Below are positions 35,782 through 47,283 of a stretch of 64,000 nt of DNA, piece after piece. The number at the start of each line of letters is the position of its first letter. Within the stretch, counting starts at the first letter, position 1. Under the pieces are notes generated by a model. The model did no database searches and was not told the origin of the DNA. It worked only from the letters and a program-made list of their open reading frames with translations. Both the position numbers and the translations under genes were made by a program. The stretch is from assembly GCF_016918035.1 (NCBI RefSeq), contig NZ_JAERWK010000008.1, positions 1 to 64,000 of the forward strand, given 5' to 3'. The stretch is from Nakamurella leprariae. Its GTDB lineage: Bacteria; Actinomycetota; Actinomycetes; Mycobacteriales; Nakamurellaceae.

Positions 35782-37071
35782 ATGAGGACAGCGGACGACG
35801 GTGCCGGGGCGGGCACGTTCGACCCGGAGCGCGACCGTCGCCGGGGTTGGGTGGCCACCGTGGTGGTCGGCTTCGGGGCGTTCGTGCTGGCGGCGAGCCA
35901 GCTCATGCCGGTCGCGCTCATCGCTCAGGTGGCCACCGACCTGGACGTCAGCGACGGGATCTCCGGCCTGATGATCGCGGTCCCGGCGGTCACCGCGGCA
36001 CTGACGGCGTTCACCCTCACCGTGCCGTTGCAGCACGTGGACCGGCGGTGGCTGCTGGTCGGCTTCGCGGTGCTGTTCACCGTGTCGGACGCCATCGCCG
36101 CGGTCAGCCCGCACATCGCCGTGCTGCTCGCCGCGCGGGTGCTGCTCGGCGTCGCGCTGGGCGGGTTCTGGGCGATCGCGGCCAGCATGGCGCCCCGACT
36201 GGTGCCGACCCGGGACGTCGGCATGGCCACCGCGACCGTGTTCGGCGGCATCGCGCTGGCCACCGCGGTGGGCGTGCCGGCCGGGGCGTTCCTGGCCTCC
36301 TGGTCGAACTGGCGGGTGGCCATCGGGGTGATGGCGGCGCTCGGACTGCTCGCCGCGGTGCTGCAACTGGTGGCCGTGCCGTCGCTGCCCGAGCACCGGC
36401 TGCGGCCCCGGCCGCCGCTCGGCCAGGTGCTCCGGCGCCGCAGCCTGTGGACGGTGGCCGTGGTGTCGCTGCTGATGTTCACCGGCCAGTTCTCGGCCTA
36501 CACCTATCTTCAGCCGACGTTGCGCGACGAGTTCGGCGTCGCTCCCGGCGACATCGGCGGCCTGCTGCTGGCGTTCGGGATCGGCGCGGTGATCGGCAAC
36601 TTCACCGCCGGACCGCTGGCCCAGCGGTTCATCGGGCTGACCATCTGCGGAGTCTGCACGCTGTCGTTGCTCGGCATCCTGGCCCTGCGGCTGCCGTTGC
36701 CCGTCCCGGTGGCCCTCGGTGCCGCGCTGGTGGTGTGGGGCATGGGACTGGGGTCGACCGCGGCGGTGCTGTCGATCTGGAACATGCGGGTGTCCGGCGA
36801 CCACCTGGAGGCGGGCGCCGCGGTGTTCATCGGCGTGACGCAGGGGTCGATCGCGCTCGGCGCCGCCATCGGTGGTCGCTGGGTGGACGGCTTCGGGACG
36901 CCCGCGGCCGCGTGGTTCGGCGCCGCGCTGTTCGCCGTGGCGCTGGGCCTGCTGGTCGCCGTGTGGTGGCCGCGACCGGGCCCGCGGGCCGACGCAGCAC
37001 CGGCCGGCGTCAGTCCAGCCGGTCCCGCAGCTCGGGCACGGCCCAGCCGTCGGCCGTCCGGGTCAGCGTGA
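35782..37071 (+). CDS. MFS transporter, DHA1/AraJ-like
   Basis: A 429-residue, 12-segment major facilitator. ATG 35782 follows GGAGGG. The N-terminal half has GWVATVVVGFGAFVLAASQLMPVAL split across the first segments and LLAARVLLGVALGGFWAIA, a motif typical of sugar-efflux/drug-efflux DHA1 carriers (AraJ, PurR-like). Substrate cannot be inferred. The C-terminal 30 residues are Pro/Ala/Arg-rich and their codons overlap the 3' end of the convergent DUF952 gene by 62 bp, which may mean the stop was lost and replaced by a later one. Confidence 0.9.
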   Translation: MRTADDGAGAGTFDPERDRRRGWVATVVVGFGAFVLAASQLMPVALIAQVATDLDVSDGISGLMIAVPAVTAALTAFTLTVPLQHVDRRWLLVGFAVLFTVSDAIAAVSPHIAVLLAARVLLGVALGGFWAIAASMAPRLVPTRDVGMATATVFGGIALATAVGVPAGAFLASWSNWRVAIGVMAALGLLAAVLQLVAVPSLPEHRLRPRPPLGQVLRRRSLWTVAVVSLLMFTGQFSAYTYLQPTLRDEFGVAPGDIGGLLLAFGIGAVIGNFTAGPLAQRFIGLTICGVCTLSLLGILALRLPLPVPVALGAALVVWGMGLGSTAAVLSIWNMRVSGDHLEAGAAVFIGVTQGSIALGAAIGGRWVDGFGTPAAAWFGAALFAVALGLLVAVWWPRPGPRADAAPAGVSPAGPAARARPSRRPSGSA

Positions 37072-37441
37072 CCACCTGCACCACCGCCGCCACCGGCAAC
37101 GGCCCGTAGAGGTGTGGGAAGCCGCGCTCGGCCGAGGCGGCGCCCGACGGACCGGAGGCGCCCGGCGGACCCGCGGGCGCCTCGACGGCGACCCGCGCAC
37201 CGACCGCGGCCGGGTCGATCGCCAGCAGCACCATCGGCTCGGTGACGTCCGCGTAGAACGACTCCAGTACCCACGGCACCTGGCTGGCGAAGCTGCAGTG
37301 CAGGAAGCCCTCCTGCTCCAGCGTGCGGCCGCGGGTCGAGACCCGCGACTCGCCGTCCCGTCGGGCCTGCGCCCAGTCGGCCTCGGTGGCGCAGTGGTAC
37401 AGCAGCCGCCCGGCCGCGTTCGGGTCGACCTGCCCGTTCAT
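37010..37441 (-). CDS. DUF952 family protein
   Basis: A 143-residue soluble protein of the DUF952 family: LLYHCATEADWAQARRDGE at the start, then the LEQEGFLHCSFASQVPWVL segment containing the conserved GF-HCS motif, and FPHLYGPLPVAAVVQVVTL near the end. The family fold is related to ADP-ribosyl-transferase-like or glutathione-independent small enzymes but has no proven activity. Its start is 1 base after the RNase J stop, so it is the last gene of the dapA-rnj operon. Its 3' end overlaps the convergent transporter gene. Confidence 0.85.
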   Translation of the reverse strand: MNGQVDPNAAGRLLYHCATEADWAQARRDGESRVSTRGRTLEQEGFLHCSFASQVPWVLESFYADVTEPMVLLAIDPAAVGARVAVEAPAGPPGASGPSGAASAERGFPHLYGPLPVAAVVQVVTLTRTADGWAVPELRDRLD

Positions 37442-37442
37442 C

Positions 37443-40222
<2,780 letters not shown>

Positions 40223-40873
40223 TCACATGCCCCGCTCCATGGCCCGCAGCGCGTCCATCACCCCCGGATCGCCGGACAGCTCGACGTGGCAGGCGTCCCG
40301 CCCGGACAGCCACAGCAGCACCTCGCCGGGCTCTCCGGCGATGGTGGCCGCCGGGGTGCCGTCCTTGAGCCGGACGGTCTCGGTCGACCCGCTCCCGGTC
40401 ACCAGCTCGGCGACGACGCCTCCCGGGACCCGACGGACCAGCCGGCGGGCGATCGGGCTGCGCAGCATCCGCACCAGCTCGGCGGTGCGCGTGGCGTCCA
40501 GCCGCCGCGGCTGCCAACCCGGGGCGCCCCGACGCAGGTCCTCGTGGTGGATGAAGTACTCGCCGCCGTTGGCCAGCGCGTCGATCCTGGCGCTGATGCC
40601 GAACACGCTCCACCGCGGCGGACCCGACCGCACCAGCTGCACCTGCTGGGACCAGGGCCGGCCGGCGTACCCCGCGCCGACCCGGCGCGACCACCCGGAC
40701 AGCACCGGCAGCGTGGCCAGCGCACCCGGGACGGCATCGGGGCGACGCTCCCGGATCAGCAGGTGCACCAACAGGTCCTGGGCCTGCCAGCCCTCGTCGA
40801 GGGTCGGATGATCGGGTCCGACCTCGTCGAACAGGTCGGCCAGATCGGCCCGCTCGCGCTGCGCCAGAGTCAT
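40223..40873 (-). CDS. TIGR03085 family protein (DinB/MDMPI-like)
   Basis: 216 residues matching the TIGR03085 group of actinobacterial proteins with a DinB/maleylpyruvate-isomerase-like four-helix bundle. It opens TLAQRERADLADLFDEVGPD, followed by the GWQAQDLLVHLLIRERRPD helix with the first putative metal histidine, then GGEYFIHHEDLRRG with a His pair, and DATRTAELVRMLR. Members are thought to bind a metal and may be mycothiol-dependent; no function is established. The ATG at 40873 matches the family N-terminus. It lies between the symporter pair and dapA on one strand. Confidence 0.82.
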   Translation of the reverse strand: MTLAQRERADLADLFDEVGPDHPTLDEGWQAQDLLVHLLIRERRPDAVPGALATLPVLSGWSRRVGAGYAGRPWSQQVQLVRSGPPRWSVFGISARIDALANGGEYFIHHEDLRRGAPGWQPRRLDATRTAELVRMLRSPIARRLVRRVPGGVVAELVTGSGSTETVRLKDGTPAATIAGEPGEVLLWLSGRDACHVELSGDPGVMDALRAMERGM

Positions 40874-40929
40874 GCGACCGGAGTGTAGGCCGACGGCGAC
40901 CACCGGCACCGGAACCGAGTGGTGGCTGC

Positions 40930-42645
40930 TCAGTGCTTGCTGCTCTTCTCGGCGTGCGCCCCGGTGATCGACCGGACCTCCATCTCCGCCCACTTCGCCT
41001 GGTTCCACTCCTTGCTGGTGACGGTGCCGAGCCAGGCGAAGAAGAAGCCCAACGGGATGGACACCAGACCGGGGTTGTCCAGCGGGAACCAGGAGAAGTC
41101 GACGGACGGATCGCTGAACAGCGACGGCGACTTCCCGGTGGCCGGGTTCACCGGCTTGCCGGAGACGTTGGGCGAGAACAACAGCAGGATCAGCGCGGAG
41201 GCCAGCCCGCCGTAGATGCCCCAGGTGGCACCGCGGGTGTTGAACCGCTTCCAGAACAGCGACAGCAGGATGGCCGGGAGGTTCGCCGAGGCGGCGATGG
41301 CGAAGGCCAGCGCGACCAGGAAGGCCACGTTCAGACCCTGGGCCGGGATGGCCAGGGCGATGGCCACCGCCCCGATGACGACCGCCGCGATGCGACCGAC
41401 CCGGACCTCCTGCGCCCCGGTGGCCCGGCCCTTGCGGATGACGTTGGCGTACAGGTCGTGCGCCAGCGAGGCCGACGAGGCCAGGGTGAGGCCGGCCACC
41501 ACGGCCAGGATGGTGGCGAACGCGACGGCGGCGATGACCGAGAGCATCACCGCGCCCAGGGTCGTTCCCTGACCGCCGAGCGCCTCGGCCAGTTGCGGCG
41601 CGGCCGTGTTGCCCGCCGCGTTGCGGGAGGTGATCTCGTCCTGCGAGAGCAGTGCCGCCGCACCGAACCCGATGACCAGGGTCATCAGGTAGAAGATGCC
41701 GATGATGCCGATGGCCCAGTTCACCGACTTCCGCGCGGTCCGTGAGTCCGGCACCGTGTAGAAGCGGATCAGGATGTGCGGCAGCCCGGCGGTACCGAGC
41801 ACCAGGGCCAGCCCGAGCGAGATGAAGTCGAGCTTGGAGAACAGCGTGGTCGCGGCGTCCGCGGTCTCCTTGCCGTAGTACAGGCCCGGTTCCAGGAAGC
41901 CCTCCTTGCCGGAGTTGGCCGCGGCCGATCCCAGCAGTTCGGAGAGGTTGAAGCCGTACTTTGCCAGCACCCACACCGTCATGACGGCGGCGCCGCCCAT
42001 CAGCAGCACGGCCTTGACGATCTGCACCCAGGTGGTGCCCTTCATGCCGCCGAAGACCACGTAGATGATCATCAGCGCACCCACCCCGCCGATCACCAGG
42101 TTCTTGGCCGTGGTGTCGGTGATGCCCAGCAGCAGCGCGACGAGCGTTCCGGCGCCGACCATCTGGGCGAGCAGGTAGAAGATCGAGACGACCACCGTGG
42201 AGATGGACGCGGCGGTGCGCACCGGGGCCTGCCGCATCCGGAACGACAGCACGTCGGCCATCGTGTACTTGCCGGTGTTGCGCATCAGCTCGGCGACCAG
42301 CAGCAGCGCCACCAGCCAGGCGACCAGGAAGCCGATCGAGTACAGGAACCCGTCGTAGCCGTACAGCGCGATGGTTCCGGCGATCCCCAGGAACGACGCG
42401 GCCGACATGTAGTCGCCGCCGATGGCCAGACCGTTCTGGAAGCCGCTGAACGACCGGCCGCCGGCGTAGTAGTCGGCGGCGGTGCGGGTCTGCCGGCTGG
42501 CCCAGATGGTGATGCCGATGGTCACCGCCACGAACGCCGCGAACAGGGTGATGGTCAGCGTGCGGTGCGAGGTGTCCGGTTCCGGCGCCGCCAGCACCGA
42601 CGAGTGCAGGGCCGGGCTCAGAGTCGCCAGCACGGTCGCGCTCAT
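40930..42645 (-). CDS. Sodium/solute symporter, acetate permease (ActP) type
   Basis: A 571-residue SSS-family carrier with about 13 membrane segments. The family features are ASRQTRTAADYYAGGRSFSGFQNGLAIGGD (cut here: RTAADYYAGGR, then GDYMSAASFLGIAG) and GTAGLPHILIRFYTVPDSRTAR near the middle, a segment typical of ActP/MctC monocarboxylate carriers. ATG 42645 overlaps the DUF485 stop in ATGA. The DUF485-ActP pair is the standard arrangement for acetate/propionate/pyruvate uptake; the precise substrate cannot be told. Confidence 0.92.
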   Translation of the reverse strand: MSATVLATLSPALHSSVLAAPEPDTSHRTLTITLFAAFVAVTIGITIWASRQTRTAADYYAGGRSFSGFQNGLAIGGDYMSAASFLGIAGTIALYGYDGFLYSIGFLVAWLVALLLVAELMRNTGKYTMADVLSFRMRQAPVRTAASISTVVVSIFYLLAQMVGAGTLVALLLGITDTTAKNLVIGGVGALMIIYVVFGGMKGTTWVQIVKAVLLMGGAAVMTVWVLAKYGFNLSELLGSAAANSGKEGFLEPGLYYGKETADAATTLFSKLDFISLGLALVLGTAGLPHILIRFYTVPDSRTARKSVNWAIGIIGIFYLMTLVIGFGAAALLSQDEITSRNAAGNTAAPQLAEALGGQGTTLGAVMLSVIAAVAFATILAVVAGLTLASSASLAHDLYANVIRKGRATGAQEVRVGRIAAVVIGAVAIALAIPAQGLNVAFLVALAFAIAASANLPAILLSLFWKRFNTRGATWGIYGGLASALILLLFSPNVSGKPVNPATGKSPSLFSDPSVDFSWFPLDNPGLVSIPLGFFFAWLGTVTSKEWNQAKWAEMEVRSITGAHAEKSSKH

Positions 42646-43049
42646 GCCCGGCCTCCCTGGGCGGGACCCACGGTGGTGCCCTCGATCTCGTGGCGCATCC
42701 GGGTGGCGGGTGGATCCAGTCGCCGGTCGGCGTACCGGGAGTAGGCCAGCGCGATGCCGAACGTCGACACGAACTGCAGCAGACCGAAGATCAGGCCGAC
42801 GTTCACGGTGCCGAAGACCTGCGCGTCCATGAAGGGCCGCGCGTAGGCCGCCATGATCACGTACAGCAGGTACCAGCTCAGGAACGCGATGGTGGTGGGC
42901 AGGATGAACCGGTGCAGGGCCCGGCGCAGCCGGCCGAACTCCTCGCTGGCCTGCCAGGCCATCCAGTCGGGGTCGGGTCCCGGCGGATCCACGGTGTGCC
43001 GGTCAGCATCCGGATCACGATCCTGGTCCCGGCGCGGTCCAGTGGCCAC
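42642..43049 (-). CDS. DUF485 membrane protein, partner of the symporter
   Basis: 135 residues from GTG 43049, which follows GAGGAGG by five to six bases; the frame is open to 43100. Two hydrophobic segments (PTTIAFLSWYLLYVIMAAYA and TVNVGLIFGLLQFVSTFGIA) enclose a short loop, the DUF485 pattern. Members of this family are encoded directly before ActP-type symporters and are presumed accessory subunits. A charged Asp/Pro-rich N-terminal tail of about 30 residues is cytoplasmic. Confidence 0.9.
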   Translation of the reverse strand: MATGPRRDQDRDPDADRHTVDPPGPDPDWMAWQASEEFGRLRRALHRFILPTTIAFLSWYLLYVIMAAYARPFMDAQVFGTVNVGLIFGLLQFVSTFGIALAYSRYADRRLDPPATRMRHEIEGTTVGPAQGGRA

Positions 43050-43225
43050 GGTGCCCTCCTCGTCGACGGCGGACCGCAGCGTCGCTCGGGGCCTGGACAT
43101 CCGCCGGTCCGACGCACCGCGGTGTGACGCAGCACACGGTACGTCCGGCGCCGATCAACGGCATCCGGATCCGGCTGCGAACCCGACCGGCGTGTCGCGC
43201 TCCGGCGTGTCCGGGGCCGGCCGGG

Positions 43226-44017
43226 TCAGCCCTCGCCGACCAGCGGGGACGCCGCCACCTCGGTGCCGTCGGGCAGGGTGCTGATGCGGAAGTCGGCGAA
43301 GACGTTCGGCGCAAGCTCCTGCAGCTGCCGCAGCACCGCCAGGGCGAGCGTGCGGATCTCCACGTCCGCGGCCTCGGTGGCCCGCATGCCGATGAAATGC
43401 CGCCAGGCGCGGTAGTTCCCGGTGACCACGATGTCGGTGGCGGTGGCCGCGGGCAGCACCGCCCGGGCCAGCTGGCGGGCCTGCTTGCGGGCCAGGGTGC
43501 CGTCCGGCGCCTCCCGGGCGCGGTCCTCCAGCGCCGTCAACAGCCGCGTGTGGGCGTCCCGGGCGGCCGCCACGGCCGACGAGAACACCTCGTGCAGCTC
43601 GGGGTCCGCGGCGATCTCGGCCGGCTCGGCCACCTCCGGCCCGTCCGGCGCGGTGTAGCGCTGCGAGAGCTGCGAGTAGGAGAAGTGCCGGTGCCGGACC
43701 AGCTCGTGGGTCACCGACCGACTCAACCCGGTGCACCAGAAGGTCGCCGACGAGTGCTCCAGGACGGCCAGGTGACCCACCTGCAGGATGTGGTCGAGAT
43801 AGCCGGCGTTCGTCGCGGTGGCCGGCACGGTCCTGGCCCAGGAGCGGTAGCAGGCCCGGCCCGCGAACTCGGCGAGCGCCTGGCCGCCGTCCGCATCCGT
43901 GGTGAACGGCACCTCGGGCGGCGGGGTGAATTCGGTCCGGCCGATCAGGTGCACCCGCATGCCGGCGGGTGCGGTGGTCGTTCCCGGCCCGGCAGGCAGA
44001 TCCGTTCGCTCCGACAC
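43226..44017 (-). CDS. thyX: FAD-dependent thymidylate synthase ThyX
   Basis: 263 residues; makes dTMP from dUMP using methylene-tetrahydrofolate and FAD. The signature RHRxxSxxxxSxR is present: Arg108, His109, Arg110, Ser113, Ser118, Arg120 ([13 protein letters not shown]). [20 protein letters not shown] precedes it and [20 protein letters not shown] follows, both typical. In many actinobacteria thyX lies directly before dapA; here the DUF485/symporter pair and a TIGR03085 gene lie between. It diverges from the ribbon-helix-helix gene. Confidence 0.97.
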   Translation of the reverse strand: MSERTDLPAGPGTTTAPAGMRVHLIGRTEFTPPPEVPFTTDADGGQALAEFAGRACYRSWARTVPATATNAGYLDHILQVGHLAVLEHSSATFWCTGLSRSVTHELVRHRHFSYSQLSQRYTAPDGPEVAEPAEIAADPELHEVFSSAVAAARDAHTRLLTALEDRAREAPDGTLARKQARQLARAVLPAATATDIVVTGNYRAWRHFIGMRATEAADVEIRTLALAVLRQLQELAPNVFADFRISTLPDGTEVAASPLVGEG

Positions 44018-44105
44018 GGCCCGACACTCTCACACGGTGGCCGGCTTCCCGGGTCGACGCCCGGGATCCCCCGCCGCCGCACCCCGAGCGGACTGCGGGT
44101 GACCA

Positions 44106-44147
44106 TGACACCACTTCCAGGGTTGTCTGACACCACCGGTGGTGTCA
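44106..44147. promoter_or_regulatory. 20-bp perfect palindrome with an upstream half-site: probable operator
   Basis: TGACACCACCGGTGGTGTCA at 44128-44147 is a perfect palindrome ending 11 bp before the ATG of the ribbon-helix-helix gene. The half-site TGACACCAC also occurs at 44106-44114, 22 bp upstream (two helical turns). Its position between divergent thyX and the RHH gene, and RHH proteins' habit of binding short inverted and direct repeats, suggest autoregulation. Confidence 0.65.
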
Positions 44148-44158
44148 CGCTGGTCGCC

Positions 44159-44824
44159 ATGGACCTCACCCCGTACGTCAACGACCTGCGCAACGACCTG
44201 CTGGCCACCGCCGCGGTCGGGACCGAGGAGGTGCGCCGCACCGCTGCGGTGCTGGCCACCTCGGTCGAGTCGGCCGCCCGGCTGGCGATCATGCACGCCC
44301 TGTCCGACCTGGCCGCCGAGATCACCGGCCGGCTGCCGGAGGGCTCCGTCGACCTGCGCCTGGACGGCCGCGAGGTCCGGGTCACGGTGTCCGGCCTGCC
44401 CACTGCGGGCACCGGTGACGCCGCCGGTCACACCTCGGCGTCCGCCACGGCCACCTCCTGGGCGCAGCGGTTCGGCTGGACCAAGTCCGGCCCGGCCGGC
44501 GGGGGCACCCACGTCGGGGGTACCACCGCCGCCGACGGCACCGCGGCGACCGACGCCGGGGACCCGGACGGACACCTGAGCACCCCGGAGGAGCTGCGCC
44601 GGGCCGTGCAGGACGCCGGCGGCGAGCTGTCCCGGACCACCGTCCGGCTGTTCAACGAGCTCAAGAGCCAGGCGGAGCGGGCCGCGGCCGACCAGGGCGT
44701 CTCGCTGAACACCTACATCTCCCGCGCGGTGTCCGACTCGGTCCGCTCGTCGGTGCCGGGCCGGCGCCCCGATCGGCCCGACGGCGCCCAGGGCAACACC
44801 GTCACCGGCCACGTGCACAGCTGA
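44159..44824 (+). CDS. Ribbon-helix-helix (HicB/CopG-like) protein
   Basis: 221 residues from ATG 44159. The first 90 residues (YVNDLRNDLLATAAVGTEEVRRTAAVLA..., DLAAEITGRLPEGSVDLRLDGREVRVTV) form a helical region with a short beta part. After a Gly/Thr/Ala linker, the C-terminus (about 185-210) carries QGVSLNTYISRAVSDSV, the pattern of an RHH DNA-binding helix pair seen in HicB-type antitoxins. No HicA-type toxin is adjacent; instead a DUF4097 gene follows by 11 bp, a pairing often seen in actinobacteria. Together with the palindrome upstream, it looks like an autoregulated operon whose target process is unknown. Confidence 0.72.
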   Translation: MDLTPYVNDLRNDLLATAAVGTEEVRRTAAVLATSVESAARLAIMHALSDLAAEITGRLPEGSVDLRLDGREVRVTVSGLPTAGTGDAAGHTSASATATSWAQRFGWTKSGPAGGGTHVGGTTAADGTAATDAGDPDGHLSTPEELRRAVQDAGGELSRTTVRLFNELKSQAERAAADQGVSLNTYISRAVSDSVRSSVPGRRPDRPDGAQGNTVTGHVHS

Positions 44825-44835
44825 GGAGCCGCGAC

Positions 44836-45861
44836 ATGAAGACCTTCCTGACCCCCGATCCCGTCGTCGTCGAGGTGCGCAACGCCGCGGGCACCGTGGT
44901 GGTCGACCTGACCGGCGACCACGACCATGTTCATGACACGGGCCCCGTCACCGCCACCGTGGAGGTGACCGGCGGCGCCGCGTTCGGTGTCGTCGACGAA
45001 CTGCTGCGCTCGTTCCTGCCCGGCGCCGGGACCTCCGGACCGGGTACTGCCGACGGCGAGAGCCCGGAGGACCGGGCGCGGATCGAGCTGCGGGAGGCAC
45101 GGGCGGGCGGCGACCGCCCGGTGCTGCTGGTCGACACCGACCCGGCCCGGACCGGATGGCGGTCGGCGTTCACCGTGCGGATCACTGCGCCGCCCGGCTC
45201 GGACGTGCGCGGGCAGAGCCAGTCCGCCGACGTCACCGTCCGCGGACGCGCCGGCCGGCTGGAACTGCGGACCGCGTCCGGAGCGGTACGGGTCGACGAG
45301 GCGACCGGGGCGGCGGTGGTCCAGACGGCCTCCGGGCGCATCCACCTGGACGGCGTCGCCGGGCCGGTGGACGCCCGCTCCGCCTCCGGTGACATCGACA
45401 TCGCCGCGCCCGGGCCGGAGGTGCCGGTCGTCGTGGTCGAGGCAGGTCCGGATCCCGCGACCGCGGGCAACGGCGGATCGGACGGCGGATCGGACGGCGG
45501 ATCGAACGGTGCCAGAGGCGCGGTGTCCGCCCAGTCCACCTCCGGGGCGGTGACGGTGCGCGGTGCGGCCGGACGGGTCACCGCGCGCAGCGTCTCCGGC
45601 GAGGTGCGGCTGCTCGACCTTCAGGACGGCAGCGCCGAGGCGGTGTCGGTGTCCGGCAACGTCGAGGTGACCCTGCTGCCCGGCGTGCACGCCGAGGTCG
45701 ACCTGAACTCGACGTCCGGGACGGCGGCGAGCGAGTTCCCGGTGCACGACGCCTCCGAGCACGAGGACCGGGCAGGCACCGACCGTTCCGGGGCTGATCC
45801 CGTGGTGCTCAGCGTCCGAGCCAGCAGCGCCTCCGGCTCCGTCCGGCTGCGGCCGGCCTGA
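44836..45861 (+). CDS. DUF4097 beta-helix protein
   Basis: 341 residues, ATG preceded by GAGGAG. The middle and C-terminal parts have repeated short strands with TASGAVRV, TASGRIHL, SASGDIDI, STSGAVTV, SVSGEVRL and SVSGNVEV, the right-handed parallel beta-helix pattern of the DUF4097 (adhesin-like) family. A Gly/Ser/Asp insert (GGSDGGSDGGSN, 12-bp DNA repeats near 45474-45509) interrupts it. No signal peptide is seen, so it is probably cytoplasmic. It is the second gene of the RHH operon. Function of the family is unproven. Confidence 0.85.
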   Translation: MKTFLTPDPVVVEVRNAAGTVVVDLTGDHDHVHDTGPVTATVEVTGGAAFGVVDELLRSFLPGAGTSGPGTADGESPEDRARIELREARAGGDRPVLLVDTDPARTGWRSAFTVRITAPPGSDVRGQSQSADVTVRGRAGRLELRTASGAVRVDEATGAAVVQTASGRIHLDGVAGPVDARSASGDIDIAAPGPEVPVVVVEAGPDPATAGNGGSDGGSDGGSNGARGAVSAQSTSGAVTVRGAAGRVTARSVSGEVRLLDLQDGSAEAVSVSGNVEVTLLPGVHAEVDLNSTSGTAASEFPVHDASEHEDRAGTDRSGADPVVLSVRASSASGSVRLRPA

Positions 45862-45876
45862 GCAGATCAGGACGTC

Positions 45877-47283
45877 TCACCCGAGCGGGACGGCGACCCC
45901 GCCGCGGCGCGGATCCGCGGCGGGGCCGTCGGCGGCCACCACCGCCACCCCACCGAAGAACGGGCGCGACTGCGCCCACCGCACCACCGGGTGGCCCGCG
46001 GCCCGCAGCGCGACCTCGACCTCGGGCTCGAAACCCGGTTCGAGGTGCACGGTCTCGTCGAGCACCGCCAGGCGCGGCGCGGCCACCGCGGCGGCGGCAC
46101 CGCGGCCCTGCACCAGCACCCCGGCCAGCACCTGCAGCAGGGACGACCGGATCCGGCTGCCACCGGCCGCGCCGCCGACCAGCACCGCCCGACCGTCGTC
46201 GTCGGTGACGACCAGCGGCACCATCATCGACGGCATCCGCTCCCCGGGCGCGGCCGTGCGACGGAGCAACTCGCCCTCGCCGAGCATCGAGTTGCCGTGT
46301 ACCCCGTCGGACCAGACGCCCGAGCCGAGGCCGAGCGAGTGCGTGACGACACAGGCGCTGCCGTCCGCGTCCACGGCGACCAGGCTGGTGGTCTCCGAGC
46401 GCGCGGTCGGGGCGCGCAGTGCCTCGACCAGCGCGAGGACCCGGGCCGCACCGCCGGCGCGGACCGCCTCGACGTCGAGCGCGACCGCGGTGGCGCCGAA
46501 GGCGTCCAGATCGTCGCCCCGGACCCGGATCCATCGTCCGGCGAACGGCACCCGCTCCGCGGGCAGGTCCCGCACCCGGTAGGCCTGCAGATCGGCGGTG
46601 CTCAGCGCGCCGCCGTCGACCCGGACCGCGTCGACCAGGCGGCGTCCGTACGGTCCCTCGGTCCACAGGGCCGGCCCCTCGTGCAGGTACGCGTCCAGGG
46701 TGGCAGCCAGCCCCTCGTGGTGCAGCAGTTCCCCGGCCCGCAGGTGTCGCGGCAGCCCGTCCGGCCCGGTGCGGGAGTAGGCGGTGACGCCGGCCCCCAC
46801 CACCATCGCCGCCGCCACGTCGGGGAGCAGCTCGGCGTGCTGCTCCGGGAACGGGCTGCCGAGCTCGGCGAGATCACGTGCCGGACGGACGATGTCGCTC
46901 CACTCGAGCCGACCGAAGCGGCCGTGCAGCTCCGCCACTCCCTGCGGGGTGCCGGGCACGGCCACGCTCGGCCCGCCGATCGCGTACGGCACAGCGACGC
47001 CGCCGAAGCGCACGTCGATGGTGCGCGCCGGTGCGGGTACGGTCCCGTCCAGACCGGGGACGGCGACGAAGAAGTCGAGGCAGTGCACCTCGCCGGTGCG
47101 CCCGTCCAGGACGGTCGCGAAACCACCGCCACCGAGTCCGGTGAACAGCGTCTCGGCCACGCAGCCGGCCAGCACCATGGCCGCGGCGGCGTCGGCGGCG
47201 TTGCCGCCGGCCAGCAGCACCTGCCGACCGACCTCGGCGGTGGCGGGGTGCCCGGCCGCGACCGCGGGTGCCAGAGTCGTCAT
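45877..47283 (-). CDS. Gamma-glutamyltransferase-like protein
   Basis: 468 residues from ATG 47283. It follows the gamma-glutamyltranspeptidase plan: GHPATAEVGRQVLLAGGNAADAA at the start, FTGLGGGGFATVLDG, GPSVAVPGTPQGVAELH, and the autoprocessing site SETTSLVAVDADGSA with the likely nucleophile Thr298; a normal enzyme has TTH where this has TTS. GGAAGGSRI near the end matches the conserved GG-GGS loop. It is about 100 residues shorter than typical enzymes and has no signal peptide, so it may be a cytoplasmic amidase or acylase of the Ntn family rather than a periplasmic glutathione hydrolase. It converges on the DUF4097 gene. Confidence 0.8.
   Translation of the reverse strand: MTTLAPAVAAGHPATAEVGRQVLLAGGNAADAAAAMVLAGCVAETLFTGLGGGGFATVLDGRTGEVHCLDFFVAVPGLDGTVPAPARTIDVRFGGVAVPYAIGGPSVAVPGTPQGVAELHGRFGRLEWSDIVRPARDLAELGSPFPEQHAELLPDVAAAMVVGAGVTAYSRTGPDGLPRHLRAGELLHHEGLAATLDAYLHEGPALWTEGPYGRRLVDAVRVDGGALSTADLQAYRVRDLPAERVPFAGRWIRVRGDDLDAFGATAVALDVEAVRAGGAARVLALVEALRAPTARSETTSLVAVDADGSACVVTHSLGLGSGVWSDGVHGNSMLGEGELLRRTAAPGERMPSMMVPLVVTDDDGRAVLVGGAAGGSRIRSSLLQVLAGVLVQGRGAAAAVAAPRLAVLDETVHLEPGFEPEVEVALRAAGHPVVRWAQSRPFFGGVAVVAADGPAADPRRGGVAVPLG

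Noticed and set aside
44159-45861. RHH and DUF4097 genes as a HicAB-type toxin-antitoxin pair
   Set aside because: The RHH helix is HicB-like, but the partner is a beta-helix protein, not a HicA RNase; no toxin motif seen.
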